64,000 nt of DNA from Oikopleura dioica (Eukaryota; Chordata; Appendicularia; Copelata; Oikopleuridae): assembly GCA_907165135.1 (NCBI GenBank), contig OU015568.1, positions 5,588,501-5,652,500 of the forward strand, in the 5' to 3' direction. The position numbers and the translations under genes are program-made. Within the stretch, counting starts at the first letter, position 1. Every line of letters starts with the position of its first letter. The notes under the pieces were generated by a model. That model did no database searches. It was not told the DNA's origin and saw only the letters and a list, made by a program, of their open reading frames with translations. Positions 63,480 to 64,000 of this stretch are shown here, in pieces.

Positions 63480-63960
63480 TACATCAAGTATTACTTATGA
63501 GGATGATAGTAACCCAAAAAACCGAGCCATTAAATAGATAAGATCCGAGCTGAAGATTCGTCGAGAAGCCATGCTTTCCAAGCGTCAATTTTTTATTGAC
63601 TTTTTTCATTCCTCCCATTGCCTTTTTCTTCCATGTCTTATTTTTCTTTGATTTTTTAATATCATATTCTTGAGTATGAATGCTTCTTGTTGTCAGCACT
63701 TCTTGCGGCAACAGAAATACTTCACTCCCTTTTCGTCTTAAAACACCGAAACATTCGCAGTCAAGACACTTGATAAAGTTTCATTAAGTTTTATAACCTC
63801 TGAATTATCGCTTGTTTTGTTTTTCACCTGAATTTTTTGCTGCTCCATCGGATTCGCCTCGGTTTCTATTTCCTCCTCAATAACCCTATTGACTGATCTC
63901 TAAGAAAGGAAAGAGTAAGTGTGAAGAAAGGAGCGATGAGAGAACCTCTCCAATTTACGA
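63480..63960 (-). CDS. Minus-strand exons of an unresolved gene at the window edge
   Basis: Coding-like segments: after an AG acceptor near 63901, SVNRVIEEEIETEANPMEQQ; then IKCLDCECFGVLRRKGSEVF, LLPQEVLTTRSIHTQEYDIK, KVNKKLTLGKHGFSTNLQLG and SYLFNGSVFW to about 63510. They may be the 5' exons of the kelch-like gene or a separate gene. Donor and acceptor phases could not be reconciled. Contains a CLDC cysteine pair. Confidence 0.4.
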
Positions 63961-64000
63961 TAATCGCGGCACGACTGCTTGTCTGACACTTGGACAGCTT

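Overview
The window is eukaryotic. It looks like a compact, AT-rich metazoan genome, most probably an appendicularian tunicate (Oikopleura-like). The reasons are tiny GT-AG introns (mostly 32-100 nt), closely packed genes that may form operons, chordate or bilaterian families (STAT, troponin T, a vitamin-K-type Gla domain, ETHE1, an RSRC2-like SMAP protein), threonine-rich or cysteine-rich secreted proteins, and very many short non-autonomous DNA transposons. The species assignment is inference.

Layout. 0-3.5 kb: two tandem paralogues of an unrecognised membrane-anchored protein; the second is cut by three exonic MITEs. 3.7-15 kb: ETHE1, a small unknown gene and STAT, all on the plus strand; only 35 nt lie between the unknown gene and STAT. 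A tandem duplication then gives a second STAT lacking its N-terminal part, followed by a small secreted protein. 16-21.6 kb: a small membrane protein, then minus-strand genes for a RING/coiled-coil/transmembrane protein, an RSRC2-like SR protein and a cysteine-rich secreted protein. 22-25 kb: two secreted proteins and a mucin-like SUEL lectin. 25-43 kb: gene-poor and repeat-rich, with a Gla-domain coiled-coil protein at 29.6-30.8 kb and small genes at 33.4, 38.9 and 39.6 kb. 43-46.7 kb: an EGF-domain membrane protein with a repeat-swollen intron. 47-52 kb: almost only MITEs and inverted repeats. 52.5-53.6 kb: troponin T. 55-63.5 kb: a minus-strand kelch-like gene broken in exons by a 952-bp hAT-like element and by an apparently complete 3,044-bp Mutator-like (MULE) transposon.

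The main discovery is a set of MITEs with hAT hallmarks (CAGGG/CAGAG-type ends, 8-bp target duplications). Their interiors are unrelated short-period arrays: AAGTGA, GAGCGA, TGAGCA, TCGGGTTTT, TTAGCGCAC. At least five sit inside coding exons. Removing the element plus one target copy restores the reading frame exactly each time, including in an RSRC2-like gene that should be functional. Either these are recent null insertions, or they are removed from RNA as non-canonical introns. RNA evidence would decide.

Exon coordinates below come from reading splice sites and phases by eye. No similarity search was run, so family names rest on recognised motifs.
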